Source: Erysipelotrichaceae bacterium (GTDB lineage Bacteria; Bacillota_I; Bacilli_A; Erysipelotrichales; Erysipelotrichaceae). From it: a DNA stretch of 14,431 nt. The DNA is taken from positions 1 through 14,431 of the forward strand of contig JAHHRC010000027.1 in assembly GCA_020026035.1 (NCBI GenBank), written 5' to 3'. Below, piece by piece: positions 6,479-14,027 of the stretch (position 1 is the first letter of the stretch; each line of letters opens with the position of its first letter). The notes beneath the pieces are model-generated. The model had not been told where the DNA came from and made no database searches. It saw only the letters and a list, made by a program, of their open reading frames with translations. The position numbers were made by a program, and so were the translations under genes.

Positions 6479-6640
6479 TTATCTAGTTTCTTTATGAAGA
6501 GTCTTCTTCTTACAAACCGGGCAGAACTTCATCAACTCTAAACGAGCTGTACTACCCTTTGGATGTGGTGTTGCATAGTTGTTTGATAAACACTCACTAC
6601 AACTAAGAATCACCTTATTCCCATTTCTCTTTTTTGCCAT
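6479..6640 (-). CDS. rpmG: 50S ribosomal protein L33 (zinc-binding form)
   Basis: A 53-residue protein, MAKKRNGNKVILSCSECL..., ending KTLHKETR. It contains two CxxC pairs, Cys14/Cys17 and Cys40/Cys43, the zinc ribbon of the C+ form of L33, and the conserved SNNYATPHPKGSTARLELMKFCP centre. Its place directly upstream of secE-nusG is the standard Firmicute position for rpmG. The ATG at 6640 has a GGAGAG site about 9 bases upstream and a promoter at 6669-6698. Many Firmicutes carry a second, zinc-free L33 that replaces this one in zinc starvation; none is in the window. Identity rests on full translation by hand of the 54 codons, with no internal stop. Confidence 0.95.
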   Translation of the reverse strand: MAKKRNGNKVILSCSECLSNNYATPHPKGSTARLELMKFCPVCKKKTLHKETR

Positions 6641-6668
6641 AATAAAAAAACTCTCCAATCGCTCTATA

Positions 6669-6698
6669 ACTTTAGCACATTCACAAAGTCCTCGTCAA
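6669..6698 (-). promoter_or_regulatory. Sigma-A promoter for rpmG-secE-nusG
   Basis: On the minus strand TTGACG (6693-6698) is followed after 18 bases by TAAAGT (6669-6674), with TGC immediately before the -10 box (extended -10). Predicted start near 6662, about 22 bases before rpmG. Confidence 0.75.
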
Positions 6699-6754
6699 TC
6701 AACTACCACGCATGGTTAACGGAATTTTATGCCTTTGTGTAAAGGGAAAAGAAA

Positions 6755-6776
6755 GGAACTTGAGTAAACAAGTCCC
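6755..6776. repeat. Imperfect inverted repeat upstream of the sda promoter
   Basis: GGAACTTG (6755-6762) and CAAGTCCC (6769-6776) pair at seven of eight positions around the loop AGTAAA. It lies between the divergent rpmG and sda promoters and has no T run on either side, so it could be an upstream regulator site; no protein is assigned. Confidence 0.45.
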
Positions 6777-6789
6777 TAACACCAATCAA

Positions 6790-6822
6790 CGTTAAGGTCC
6801 GATTTGTGAGTTGTCCTTAACG
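6790..6822. promoter_or_regulatory. Inverted-repeat operator candidate over the sda promoter
   Basis: CGTTAAGG (6790-6797) and CCTTAACG (6815-6822) form a perfect 8-base inverted repeat with centres 25 bases apart. The -35 box of the sda promoter lies between the arms and the second arm covers its spacer, so a bound protein would block or contact RNA polymerase there. A third copy of GTTAAGG sits at 6897-6903, between promoter and start codon, and a near copy (GTTAACG) at 6715-6721. The repeat lies upstream of the predicted transcription start, so it acts as DNA and is unlikely to be an RNA hairpin of this transcript. The regulator is unknown. Confidence 0.55.
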
Positions 6823-6832
6823 CATCTATACT
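6804..6832 (+). promoter_or_regulatory. Sigma-A promoter for sdaAB-sdaAA
   Basis: TTGTGA (6804-6809) and TATACT (6827-6832) are 17 bases apart. Predicted start near 6839, giving a leader of about 80 bases. A second AT-rich candidate (TAATAT near 6887) lacks a -35 box. Confidence 0.65.
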
Positions 6833-6918
6833 CTAACATTTTTACCAACTAGAAACAAATCCAAAGACATCTATAGAAAGAATTGTTAATATAGTGGTTA
6901 AGGATATAGAGGTATAAC

Positions 6919-7584
6919 ATGAATTTATTTGATATCGTTGGTCCTGTAATGGTTGGACCATCTTCTTCACATACCGCCGGAGCCGCAAAAATCGGACTGA
7001 TCTCCTACCGACTCCTTGGCGAAAAAGTAAAAGACGCAAAGATCTACTTCCATGGATCTTTTGAAGAAACCGGAATCGGACACGGCTCAGACCGTGCCAT
7101 CGTAGCCGGTCTTTTAGGCCTTGAATGTGACGATCCAAGAATCCCACATTCCTTTGCCGTAGCCTTAGAACAAGGACTACACTTCACCTTCTCAGGCATT
7201 GACCTTGGTGACATTCACCCAAACTCCGTCAAACTCGAACTCACCGGCATCAGTGGTAAAACCCTTGAAATCATCGGCAATTCCATCGGTGGAGGCCGTA
7301 TTCGTGTCTTAGAAATCGACGGCTTAGCATGCAATGTCAACGGTGAACGCCCTACCCTCATCGTACAAAACGATGACACCCCAGGACGCATTGCGACCAT
7401 TACGCAAATCTTAAGCAACCACAACATCAACATCGCAACCATGCAACTAGATCGTGACAACCGCGGTGGACATGCTGTTATGGTCATCGAAACCGACCAA
7501 GAAGTCCCAGTACTATGTCGGGAAGAATTAAAACAAAGCAAAGGAATACTTAAGGTAACTTACCTAAGTTCAAAGGAGTCATAA
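6919..7584 (+). CDS. sdaAB: L-serine dehydratase, iron-sulfur type, beta subunit
   Basis: Beta subunit of the two-subunit [4Fe-4S] L-serine ammonia-lyase, which converts L-serine to pyruvate and ammonia in the cytoplasm. The 221-residue product begins MNLFDIVGPVMVGPSSSHTAGA, the highly conserved family opening, followed by the SDH beta domain (HGSFEETGIGHGSDRAI) and a C-terminal ACT domain (about residues 150-215: TLIVQNDDTPGRIATITQIL..., NINIATMQLDR). The ACT domain probably has a structural or allosteric role. The ATG at 6919 has a GAGG site 6 bases upstream. The alpha gene follows after 1 base, with its ribosome site inside this gene's end, so the subunits are coupled. The family is oxygen-sensitive, which fits an anaerobe using serine as energy and carbon source. 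Confidence 0.96.
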   Translation: MNLFDIVGPVMVGPSSSHTAGAAKIGLISYRLLGEKVKDAKIYFHGSFEETGIGHGSDRAIVAGLLGLECDDPRIPHSFAVALEQGLHFTFSGIDLGDIHPNSVKLELTGISGKTLEIIGNSIGGGRIRVLEIDGLACNVNGERPTLIVQNDDTPGRIATITQILSNHNINIATMQLDRDNRGGHAVMVIETDQEVPVLCREELKQSKGILKVTYLSSKES

Positions 7585-7585
7585 C

Positions 7586-8455
7586 ATGTTTACATCATTA
7601 CAACACATTGAAGAACGCGCCGAAAAATTCGAACTTCCATTCTGGAAAGCCGTCCAACTCGACGACTGTTTAGAACAAGATATTAGCGAAGAAGAGTCTT
7701 TTAACAAAATGCGCGCGATGTACCAAGCCATGAAAGACTCCGACACAAACTATGAACCAGACCTAAAATCCGCAAGTGGCTTGGTCGGTGGCGAAGGACA
7801 AAAAATCCACAACGCCCGCCTTAACAACAACCTCCTCTGCGGAGACTTCATTGGTCTTGTCAGTGAAAAAGCCCTCAAAATCGCCGCAAGTAACGCCTGT
7901 ATGAAACGCATCGTAGCCGCCCCAACAGCCGGAAGCTGTGGTGTCGTACCTGCTGTATTACTTTCTTACCAAGAAACCTACAACATCGAAGATGACAAAA
8001 TGATCGAAGCCCTCTATGTCGTAGCCGGCATTGGAGCCGTTATAGCACACCGTGCAACCATCGCTGGTGCACTTGGTGGATGCCAAGCCGAAATCGGATC
8101 CGCCTCCGCCATGGCCGCAGGAGCTTTATCCTATTTAAGAGGTGGTTCCAACAAACAAATCACCCACTCCGCAGCCATTGCCCTAAAAGGCCTATTAGGA
8201 CTTGCCTGTGATCCAGTTGCAGGACTTGTCGAAGTCCCATGTGTAAAACGAAACGTCATCGGTGCTGCTAACGCTGTCACATCCAGTGACCTTGTCATCA
8301 ACGACGTCTTCTCAAAGATCCCACCAGACGAAGTCATTGACGCCATGAAAAACGTCGGCAAATGCATGTCAAACGACATCAAAGAAACCGCCCGTGGAGG
8401 TCTTGCAATTACACCAACCGGATTAAAATACAAAGAAAAGATGAAGATGGACTAG
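7586..8455 (+). CDS. sdaAA: L-serine dehydratase, iron-sulfur type, alpha subunit
   Basis: Catalytic alpha subunit that carries the [4Fe-4S] cluster. The 289-residue product contains AAPTAGSCGVVPAVL (Cys118), GALGGCQAEIG (Cys166), LACDPVAG (Cys208) and VEVPCVKRN (Cys219). Cys166, Cys208 and Cys219 are spaced 42 and 11 residues apart, the spacing known for the three cluster ligands in the Legionella enzyme, so the cluster site is intact. The length is normal for split alpha subunits. The ATG at 7586 follows an AAGGAG site and lies 1 base after sdaAB. The gene ends inside its own terminator: the TAG stop falls in the hairpin loop at 8444-8467. Confidence 0.96.
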   Translation: MFTSLQHIEERAEKFELPFWKAVQLDDCLEQDISEEESFNKMRAMYQAMKDSDTNYEPDLKSASGLVGGEGQKIHNARLNNNLLCGDFIGLVSEKALKIAASNACMKRIVAAPTAGSCGVVPAVLLSYQETYNIEDDKMIEALYVVAGIGAVIAHRATIAGALGGCQAEIGSASAMAAGALSYLRGGSNKQITHSAAIALKGLLGLACDPVAGLVEVPCVKRNVIGAANAVTSSDLVINDVFSKIPPDEVIDAMKNVGKCMSNDIKETARGGLAITPTGLKYKEKMKMD

Positions 8456-8467
8456 TTCCATCTTTTT
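8444..8467 (+). terminator. Terminator overlapping the sdaAA stop codon
   Basis: AAGATGGA (8444-8451) pairs perfectly with TCCATCTT (8457-8464) around CTAGT, followed by T to 8467. The left arm encodes the last residues (KMKMD) of sdaAA and the loop holds its TAG stop. A ribosome ending translation would cover the stem. Confidence 0.85.
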
Positions 8468-8481
8468 CAATTCATCCCTTT

Positions 8482-8510
8482 TTGATCAATTTTTAAAAGT
8501 TCTATATAAT
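8482..8510 (+). promoter_or_regulatory. Strong sigma-A promoter for the helicase/Nudix operon
   Basis: TTGATC (8482-8487), a 17-base spacer and a perfect TATAAT (8505-8510). Predicted start near 8517, leaving a short leader with the AGAGGGAG ribosome site. The operon is therefore independently expressed. Confidence 0.88.
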
Positions 8511-8532
8511 TAGCCAAAAGAGGGAGACTTCC

Positions 8533-11508
8533 ATGGAAAAGAAAAACCTACACGACCAATTACACGATGGCTTCACAAGTGCCTTTATCAATAAGTCCTA
8601 TGATTCAAACTACGCATACCAACCAACCTTTGTGTCCAATAACCCAAAAGAAGGCTCAAAGGTTTTATCCTGTATTGAAAACGAACTTTCTTCCTGTAAA
8701 GAATTCTATATTTCCGTCGCCTTTATCACCATGACCGGCATCACCCCACTCCTATCCACCCTCAAAGAACTCGAAGAAAAAGGCATCCAAGGAAAAATCC
8801 TAACCACCAATTACCTTAGCTTCTCAGAACCAAAAGCACTCAGAAAACTCCATGAACTTACAAACATCGAACTTCGCATGTACACAACACAAGAAGTCGG
8901 ATTCCACACCAAAGGCTACATCTTCAAACAAGACGAACTTTACAAAATCCTCGTCGGATCTAGCAACCTTACCCTTAACGCCCTTACAACAAACAAAGAA
9001 TGGAACACCAAAATCCTTTCCACACAACACGGTGACTACGCCGATAAAATCCTCAACGAATTCGACGACCTTTGGAATAGCGAATACACAAAAACCTTTG
9101 ATGAATTCATCGAAGACTACACCCTTTCTTACAACATCAACCACGAAAAAAGAAAACAACTCGAACTCGAAACCAACCAACAAACCGAACTTGAAAGAAA
9201 ATACCACCTCTACAACATCCAACCAAACTCCATGCAAGTAGAATTCATCGAACAATTAAAACAATACCAAGCCCAAGGCGAACAAAAAGCCCTCCTCATT
9301 TCCGCAACCGGAACCGGTAAAACCTACGCCTCCGCCCTTGCATTAAGAGAACTTGGATTCAAGAAAGCCCTCTTCTTAGTTCACCGCGAACAAATCGCTC
9401 GAAAGTCCCTTGATAGCTATGAAAAAGTCTTCCAAGGAATCCCAATTTCTATGGGAATCCTATCCGGAAGTCAAAAAGACTTCCACGTCGATTACCTCTT
9501 TTCCACCATGCAAACAATGTCCAAATCCTATAACCTAGCACAATTCCCAAAAGATGCCTTCGATGTCATCGTCATTGACGAAGTACACCGTGCCGCATCA
9601 AACAGCTATCAAACCATCATGAACCACTTCCAACCTAAACTATACCTCGGCATGACCGCCTCCCCAGATCGCCCTGATGGCGAAGACATCTACGCCCTCT
9701 TTGACCACAACATCGCCTGTGAAATCCGCTTACAACAAGCCCTTGAACTAAACCTACTCTGCCCATTCCATTACTTCGGCATTTCCGACTTAACTATCGA
9801 TGGAATGGAAGAAGACACAAGAAACTTCCAATACCTAACAAGCGAGGAACGCATTACCCACATCCTCAAAAACGCCAACTACTACGGCTACTGTGGAAAC
9901 CGTGTCAAAGGACTCATGTTTTGTTCAACCAAACAAGAAGGAAAAGAACTCGAACACAAATTCAACCAAAGGGGCCTAAGAACCAAATTCCTATCCGGTG
10001 AAGACTCACAAGATGTACGTCTTTCTACCATCGATCAACTCGTAAACGACAACATCGAAAACCCCCTAGACTACATCATCACGGTAGATATCTTCAACGA
10101 AGGAATCGACATTCCTGAAGTCAACCAAGTCCTGATGTTACGACCAACGGAATCACCAATCATCTTCATTCAACAATTAGGTCGTGGTTTACGTAAAACC
10201 ACCAACAAAGACTATGTCGTAATCATCGACTTCATCGGTAACTACTCCAATAACTACATGATTCCAATCGCCTTATCCGGTGATTACTCTTACAACAAAG
10301 ACAACATGCGCAAATACATCCTCGAAGGAAACCGCATCATCCCAGGCTCTTCCACCATTCACTTCGACAAAATCTCCCGCAAACAAATCTTTGAATCCCT
10401 CGACAACGCTAACTTTAGCAACCTCAAACTCATCAAAGACAATTACACCATCCTCAAAAACAAACTCGGACGCATCCCCCGCCTCATAGAATTTGACCAA
10501 TATGGAAACATGGACGTTCTTCTTATGTTCCAACAAAAATCCATCGCCTCTTACCACGACTTCCTATGCAAATACGAAAAAGACTACCACACAACTCTAA
10601 CCACCCAACAAGCACACATGCTTGAATTCCTATCAAAAAAACTAGCTAGTGGAAAACGCATCCACGAACTAGCCCTACTCAATAACCTCTTACACAACCA
10701 ACAAACAAACATCTTCCAAACCCTCGAACACACCCTCCTTACAACCTACAACACCCTACTAAAAGGAAAATACAGCCATAAAGACAACCAAAACATCAGT
10801 ATTACAAACATCATAAACATTCTCACCAACCAATTCCCAACCGGTTCAAGCAAAAACACCTACAGTGATTGTATCTTCATTCAACCAATGGCAAATGGCA
10901 TGGATTACGAAATCTCAAGTACATTCATAGAAAACCTAACAAACCCACACTTCAAAGCCCTCATCGAAGAACTTCTAGAATTCGCCATTCACCGCTACCA
11001 CCGCGACTACCAACAAACCTACAAGGACACAAACCTTGTCCTCTATGAAAAATACACGTATGAAGACGTATGCCGTCTTCTTAACTGGGACAAAAACATC
11101 GTCCCTCTCAACATCGGTGGTTACAAATACGATGAACCAACCAAAACCTTCCCCATCTTTATCAACTACGATAAAGCGGAAGACATCAAAGAAACCATCA
11201 ACTACAACGACCGCTTCCTAAACCCGACAAAACTGATCTCCATTTCCAAATCCAAACGAAACAAAGACTCCAAAGATGTCCAACTCTTCTTAAACGCCAA
11301 ACAACAAGGAATCCAAATTGACCTCTTCATCCGCAAAAACAAAGATGACAAAGGCGCCCAGGAATTCTATTACCTAGGCCAAATGCAAGCAACCGGACAA
11401 ATCGAAGAATTCACCATGAAAGACTCCGACGCAACCGCCGTAGAAATCGAATGGCAACTCGACACACCAGTCCGTGAAGACATCTTTGAATACCTTGTAA
11501 ACAACTAG
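8533..11508 (+). CDS. PLD-domain/superfamily 2 helicase with DUF3427-type C-terminus
   Basis: A 991-residue multidomain protein. N-terminal PLD-like domain (about residues 40-190) with one HKD-type motif, HTK at 125-127 and GSSNLT at 142-147; PLD domains of this kind act as nucleases as dimers or bind nucleic acid. Then a ResIII/DEAD-like helicase core: Walker A ATGTGKT (Lys263), Walker B/motif II DEVH (349-352), motif III MTASPDR (374-380), IVTVDIFNEGIDIP-like motif V, and motif VI QQLGRGLRK (547-555). The remaining 400 residues match the known arrangement of DUF3427-type helicases (inferred from order and length). Substrate and role are unknown; repair or anti-phage functions are both plausible. 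It has its own strong promoter and is followed after 11 bases by a MutT-like gene. Its codons are strongly C-ending and its protein is rich in Asn, Lys, Gln and Thr, in line with the strand's C/A bias. No frameshift seen. Confidence 0.88.
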   Translation: MEKKNLHDQLHDGFTSAFINKSYDSNYAYQPTFVSNNPKEGSKVLSCIENELSSCKEFYISVAFITMTGITPLLSTLKELEEKGIQGKILTTNYLSFSEPKALRKLHELTNIELRMYTTQEVGFHTKGYIFKQDELYKILVGSSNLTLNALTTNKEWNTKILSTQHGDYADKILNEFDDLWNSEYTKTFDEFIEDYTLSYNINHEKRKQLELETNQQTELERKYHLYNIQPNSMQVEFIEQLKQYQAQGEQKALLISATGTGKTYASALALRELGFKKALFLVHREQIARKSLDSYEKVFQGIPISMGILSGSQKDFHVDYLFSTMQTMSKSYNLAQFPKDAFDVIVIDEVHRAASNSYQTIMNHFQPKLYLGMTASPDRPDGEDIYALFDHNIACEIRLQQALELNLLCPFHYFGISDLTIDGMEEDTRNFQYLTSEERITHILKNANYYGYCGNRVKGLMFCSTKQEGKELEHKFNQRGLRTKFLSGEDSQDVRLSTIDQLVNDNIENPLDYIITVDIFNEGIDIPEVNQVLMLRPTESPIIFIQQLGRGLRKTTNKDYVVIIDFIGNYSNNYMIPIALSGDYSYNKDNMRKYILEGNRIIPGSSTIHFDKISRKQIFESLDNANFSNLKLIKDNYTILKNKLGRIPRLIEFDQYGNMDVLLMFQQKSIASYHDFLCKYEKDYHTTLTTQQAHMLEFLSKKLASGKRIHELALLNNLLHNQQTNIFQTLEHTLLTTYNTLLKGKYSHKDNQNISITNIINILTNQFPTGSSKNTYSDCIFIQPMANGMDYEISSTFIENLTNPHFKALIEELLEFAIHRYHRDYQQTYKDTNLVLYEKYTYEDVCRLLNWDKNIVPLNIGGYKYDEPTKTFPIFINYDKAEDIKETINYNDRFLNPTKLISISKSKRNKDSKDVQLFLNAKQQGIQIDLFIRKNKDDKGAQEFYYLGQMQATGQIEEFTMKDSDATAVEIEWQLDTPVREDIFEYLVNN

Positions 11509-11519
11509 AAAGGACCACA

Positions 11520-11906
11520 ATGAAAACAATCAACGTCGTAGCAGCAGTCATCAAACAAGACAACAAAATCCTAGCCACCCAAAGAGGCTATGGAGAATTC
11601 AAAGGCGGATGGGAATTCCCAGGTGGAAAAGTCGAACCAAACGAAACCCACCAACAAGCACTCATCCGCGAAATCCAAGAAGAACTAAACATCACCATCG
11701 AAGTAAACAACTACATCGATACCATTGAATACGATTACCCAAACTTCCACCTTTCCATGGCCGTATACTTCGCAACCATACAAGAAGGAACACCAACCCT
11801 CCTCGAACATAACGCCGCTACATGGCTCACAAAAGAAACCCTCGACACCGTCGACTGGCTCAAAGCCGACATCACCCTCATCGACAAACTCAAACAACTT
11901 CTCTAA
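11520..11906 (+). CDS. MutT-like Nudix hydrolase ((d)NTP pyrophosphohydrolase)
   Basis: Small Nudix enzyme of 128 residues that hydrolyses (d)NTPs, possibly oxidised ones such as 8-oxo-dGTP, to the monophosphate and pyrophosphate. The N-terminal strand MKTINVVAAVIKQDNKILATQR, the WEFPGGKVEPNE segment (residues 31-42) and the Nudix box G36-x5-E42-x7-R50-E51-x2-E54-E55 are present with all metal-binding Glu; the box's penultimate Gly is Asn57. WEFPGGK is the signature of the MutT/8-oxo-dGTPase subgroup, but substrate cannot be proven by eye. ATG at 11520 has an AAAGGA site 5 bases upstream. The second and last gene of the helicase operon, 11 bases after its stop, so it is co-transcribed with the helicase. 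Confidence 0.93.
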   Translation: MKTINVVAAVIKQDNKILATQRGYGEFKGGWEFPGGKVEPNETHQQALIREIQEELNITIEVNNYIDTIEYDYPNFHLSMAVYFATIQEGTPTLLEHNAATWLTKETLDTVDWLKADITLIDKLKQLL

Positions 11907-11910
11907 GAAC

Positions 11911-11941
11911 AAAACGCAAGAGACAACTTCCCTTGCGTTTT
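11911..11941. terminator. Bidirectional terminator between convergent operons
   Basis: AAAACGCAAG (11911-11920) pairs with CTTGCGTTTT (11932-11941) over ten bases with an 11-base loop. Six T follow on the plus strand for the Nudix gene, and the A run gives a T tract on the minus strand for dhaL, whose stop is 7 bases away. One hairpin serves both directions. Confidence 0.9.
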
Positions 11942-11948
11942 TTCGTTT

Positions 11949-12596
11949 CTATTCCTGAATAAAATGATCAATCGCTTCAATCACTAAGAAGCCAGCCAGT
12001 GCACCTTGATCTACATGCAACTTCGCAACTTCCTTATGAATCGCAGCCTTACCAAACTTCGGTGTTAATTCCTTTGTATGTTCCAGCTGTTCTTTCGCAT
12101 ACGCAGTAACCTTACTCGAAAGTTCACTCAACGTCATTTCAGGATTTTCATCCAAACAACGCTTCGCCTCACTTGCAGATGGACACATCACATCGTAAAT
12201 CGTTCGATCACCTACAACACATTTGCCACGCATTGCCAAACCATCCGCAAAACCTTGCAAGAACGCTACATAACCGTCACTTCGAATCTCTTCTTTCGCT
12301 TTCAAAGCTCTACCTGCATGCATAAGTCCACTACTCATTAAGAAACCCATTGTAGAAGGAACCACCGAACTCATCTCAATACCAGCCTTCATAATGATTT
12401 TAGAAAGCTCTTCCTCTTGATTGTCTTGTACCACTTTTGGAAGTACTCCAAATCCTTTTGACATCGTCAAGCCCAAATCACCATCACCCATCAAAGAATC
12501 CAAACGAGCTAACTCCTCTTTGTTTTCTTCCATGTGCTTTGCGATTTCTTCAAACATCGGAAGTAATTCTTCCTTTGTAATTACTTCTTTCATCAT
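11949..12596 (-). CDS. dhaL: DhaL-like kinase subunit (nucleotide-binding)
   Basis: ADP/ATP-binding subunit of a dihydroxyacetone-kinase type enzyme, which transfers phosphate to the keto-sugar held by DhaK. The 215-residue all-helical product has the magnesium-phosphate site LDSLMGDGDLG with Asp33, Asp38 and Asp40, in the same spacing as E. coli DhaL Asp30, 35 and 37; the usual His after the last Asp is Leu. Also VPSTMGFLMSSGLMHAGRAL and GDRTIYDVMCP-type later motifs. The start is set at the ATG at 12596, overlapping the dhaK TGA by one base (TGATG) with GAGG 5 bases upstream; a GTG at 12599 and another ATG at 12593 are alternatives. No DhaM gene lies in the window, so whether ATP or a PTS donor is used is open. 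Confidence 0.9.
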   Translation of the reverse strand: MMKEVITKEELLPMFEEIAKHMEENKEELARLDSLMGDGDLGLTMSKGFGVLPKVVQDNQEEELSKIIMKAGIEMSSVVPSTMGFLMSSGLMHAGRALKAKEEIRSDGYVAFLQGFADGLAMRGKCVVGDRTIYDVMCPSASEAKRCLDENPEMTLSELSSKVTAYAKEQLEHTKELTPKFGKAAIHKEVAKLHVDQGALAGFLVIEAIDHFIQE

Positions 12597-13582
12597 CACA
12601 ACCTCACAAAAGGCGTATTTACAGGATGATCCATGTACTTCTTCAATTCGTCATTCATCTTACAAATTGAAATCGAAGCTCCACCCATTTCCATAGAAGT
12701 CGCATATTCACCAACAAAGGTACGATACACAGAAATCTTCTTCTCACTTAAAATCGATTCCACATCATTGTATAGAATATACAACTCTTCTAATGAAGTA
12801 GCGCCAAGACCATTCATTAGAACACAAACCTCTTCCCCTTCTGAAACAGGCATATCTTCTAACAACGTATCCAAAGATTCTTTCGCAATCTCATACGATG
12901 ACTTAATTGGTCCATTCCAAATTCCAGGTTCTCCATGTATTCCCATACCCATTGCCATTTCATCTTCCGCAAGAGTAAAGTTTGGAACACCTTTTTCTGG
13001 AATGACACAAGGCGATAACGCAAATCCTACCGTTCTTGTATTATCTTTTGCAAGCTGTGCAGCAGCTAATACTTCCTCTAAACTTGCCAACTCATCCGCT
13101 TTCGCTCCAGCTGCCTTGTACATAAAGAAGATTCCAGCCACACCACGACGAATCGCCATTTCACCAGAATTCACATCGTCAGCCCCAACAATCGAAGCAG
13201 TTTTGATGTCTTCCATTTCACACATTTCACTCGCCATATCAAAGGTCATAATATCGCCAGTATAATTTCCATACAAATACAACACACCAGCACCTTGATT
13301 AACTTCCTTTGAAATCTCAAAAATCTGATTCGGAGTAGGCGATTGGAATACCTTACCAACCCCACAACCATCAATCAAACCATCGCCAACATACCCAAGG
13401 AATAAAGGTAAGTGTCCCGTTCCTCCACCAGTCACAATCGCAACTTTATTTGGAACCTTCTTCGTCGTGCAATAACAATGCAAATCATCATGCACATACT
13501 TTACTTCTTTTGAATGAGCCTTGTAGATTCCTCTTAGCATATCTTCGGTATACGCTTGAGGCGCATTAATGATCTTTTTCAT
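12596..13582 (-). CDS. dhaK: DhaK-like keto-sugar kinase, substrate-binding subunit
   Basis: Substrate-binding subunit of a dihydroxyacetone-kinase family enzyme, which holds the keto-sugar as a covalent hemiaminal on a His. The 328-residue product is full length. Seen: GGGTGHLPLFLGYVG (His57), NYTGD (Asp110) and MGIHGEPG (His216), the counterparts of E. coli His56, Asp109 and covalent His218, so catalysis should be intact. The GHLPLF sequence differs from the GHEP motif of classical DHA kinases and, as I recall, resembles a second DhaK group found in Firmicute sugar operons, hence substrates such as erythrulose or another ketose are possible. The gene overlaps fucU by 17 bases; AAGGA lies upstream of the ATG at 13582. 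Followed by dhaL with a one-base overlap. Confidence 0.9.
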   Translation of the reverse strand: MKKIINAPQAYTEDMLRGIYKAHSKEVKYVHDDLHCYCTTKKVPNKVAIVTGGGTGHLPLFLGYVGDGLIDGCGVGKVFQSPTPNQIFEISKEVNQGAGVLYLYGNYTGDIMTFDMASEMCEMEDIKTASIVGADDVNSGEMAIRRGVAGIFFMYKAAGAKADELASLEEVLAAAQLAKDNTRTVGFALSPCVIPEKGVPNFTLAEDEMAMGMGIHGEPGIWNGPIKSSYEIAKESLDTLLEDMPVSEGEEVCVLMNGLGATSLEELYILYNDVESILSEKKISVYRTFVGEYATSMEMGGASISICKMNDELKKYMDHPVNTPFVRL

Positions 13583-14027
13583 GCCCTACACATCCTTTCT
13601 GAATCGCAATACATGCATAGAACGCTGTTTCACTCGTCGAAACCAAACAATAGGCATCTTTCGCCATCTCATAGAAACCATCACGTCGCATATACTGCAC
13701 ACAATCTTTTCCACGATCATCATACTTTGATACGATTGATTCAAACTCACTCCAAACCGGTGTCTCTAACTCCTTATGCATCGGTTCTTTATCCATTATG
13801 ATTACAGGTTTACTCACAAACGTATCGAGCGGAAATAGACGCAAGATCGCATCTAACAATTCGGTAGCTGAATTTCCATCACAACGAACATTCAACGCAC
13901 CATTCTTTCTTGCAATGGAAGTAGCCTTAAAGTTCGCATCTCCAATTACCAACACATCCCCATGCCCCATCTCATCAAGAATCTTCAGTAATTCTGGAGA
14001 AATACAAGCAGGAATTCCCTTTAACAT
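13566..14027 (-). CDS. fucU: RbsD/FucU-family sugar mutarotase (FucU-like)
   Basis: Interconverts anomers of a sugar, making the form needed by the next enzyme. The 153-residue product starts MLKGIPACISPELLKILDEMGHGD and has the family signature GHGDVLVIGDANF with His22 and Asp30, and a C-terminal RRDGFYEMAKDAYCLVSTSETAFYACIAIQKG, matching the FucU/RbsD tail with its Tyr and Gly. Length is closer to FucU (about 140) than to RbsD. The ATG at 14027 directly follows the TAA of the aldolase gene with no gap, with GGAGG 5 bases upstream. Paired with a class II aldolase and a DhaK-like kinase, so the sugar is probably a deoxy- or keto-hexose such as fuculose, but this is inferred from neighbours. 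Confidence 0.88.
   Translation of the reverse strand: MLKGIPACISPELLKILDEMGHGDVLVIGDANFKATSIARKNGALNVRCDGNSATELLDAILRLFPLDTFVSKPVIIMDKEPMHKELETPVWSEFESIVSKYDDRGKDCVQYMRRDGFYEMAKDAYCLVSTSETAFYACIAIQKGCVGHEKDH

Noticed and set aside
6750..6825. Possible tRNA or riboswitch from the two nearby hairpins upstream of sdaAB
   Set aside because: No acceptor, anticodon or T-loop pattern fits, and the region lies upstream of the predicted sda transcription start.
8852..9241. A long open frame of 129 codons inside the helicase gene, in another frame on the same strand
   Set aside because: It is Thr/Asn/Lys/Pro-rich low-complexity sequence created by the C/A bias, with no ribosome site and no family resemblance; the helicase frame has clear motifs throughout.
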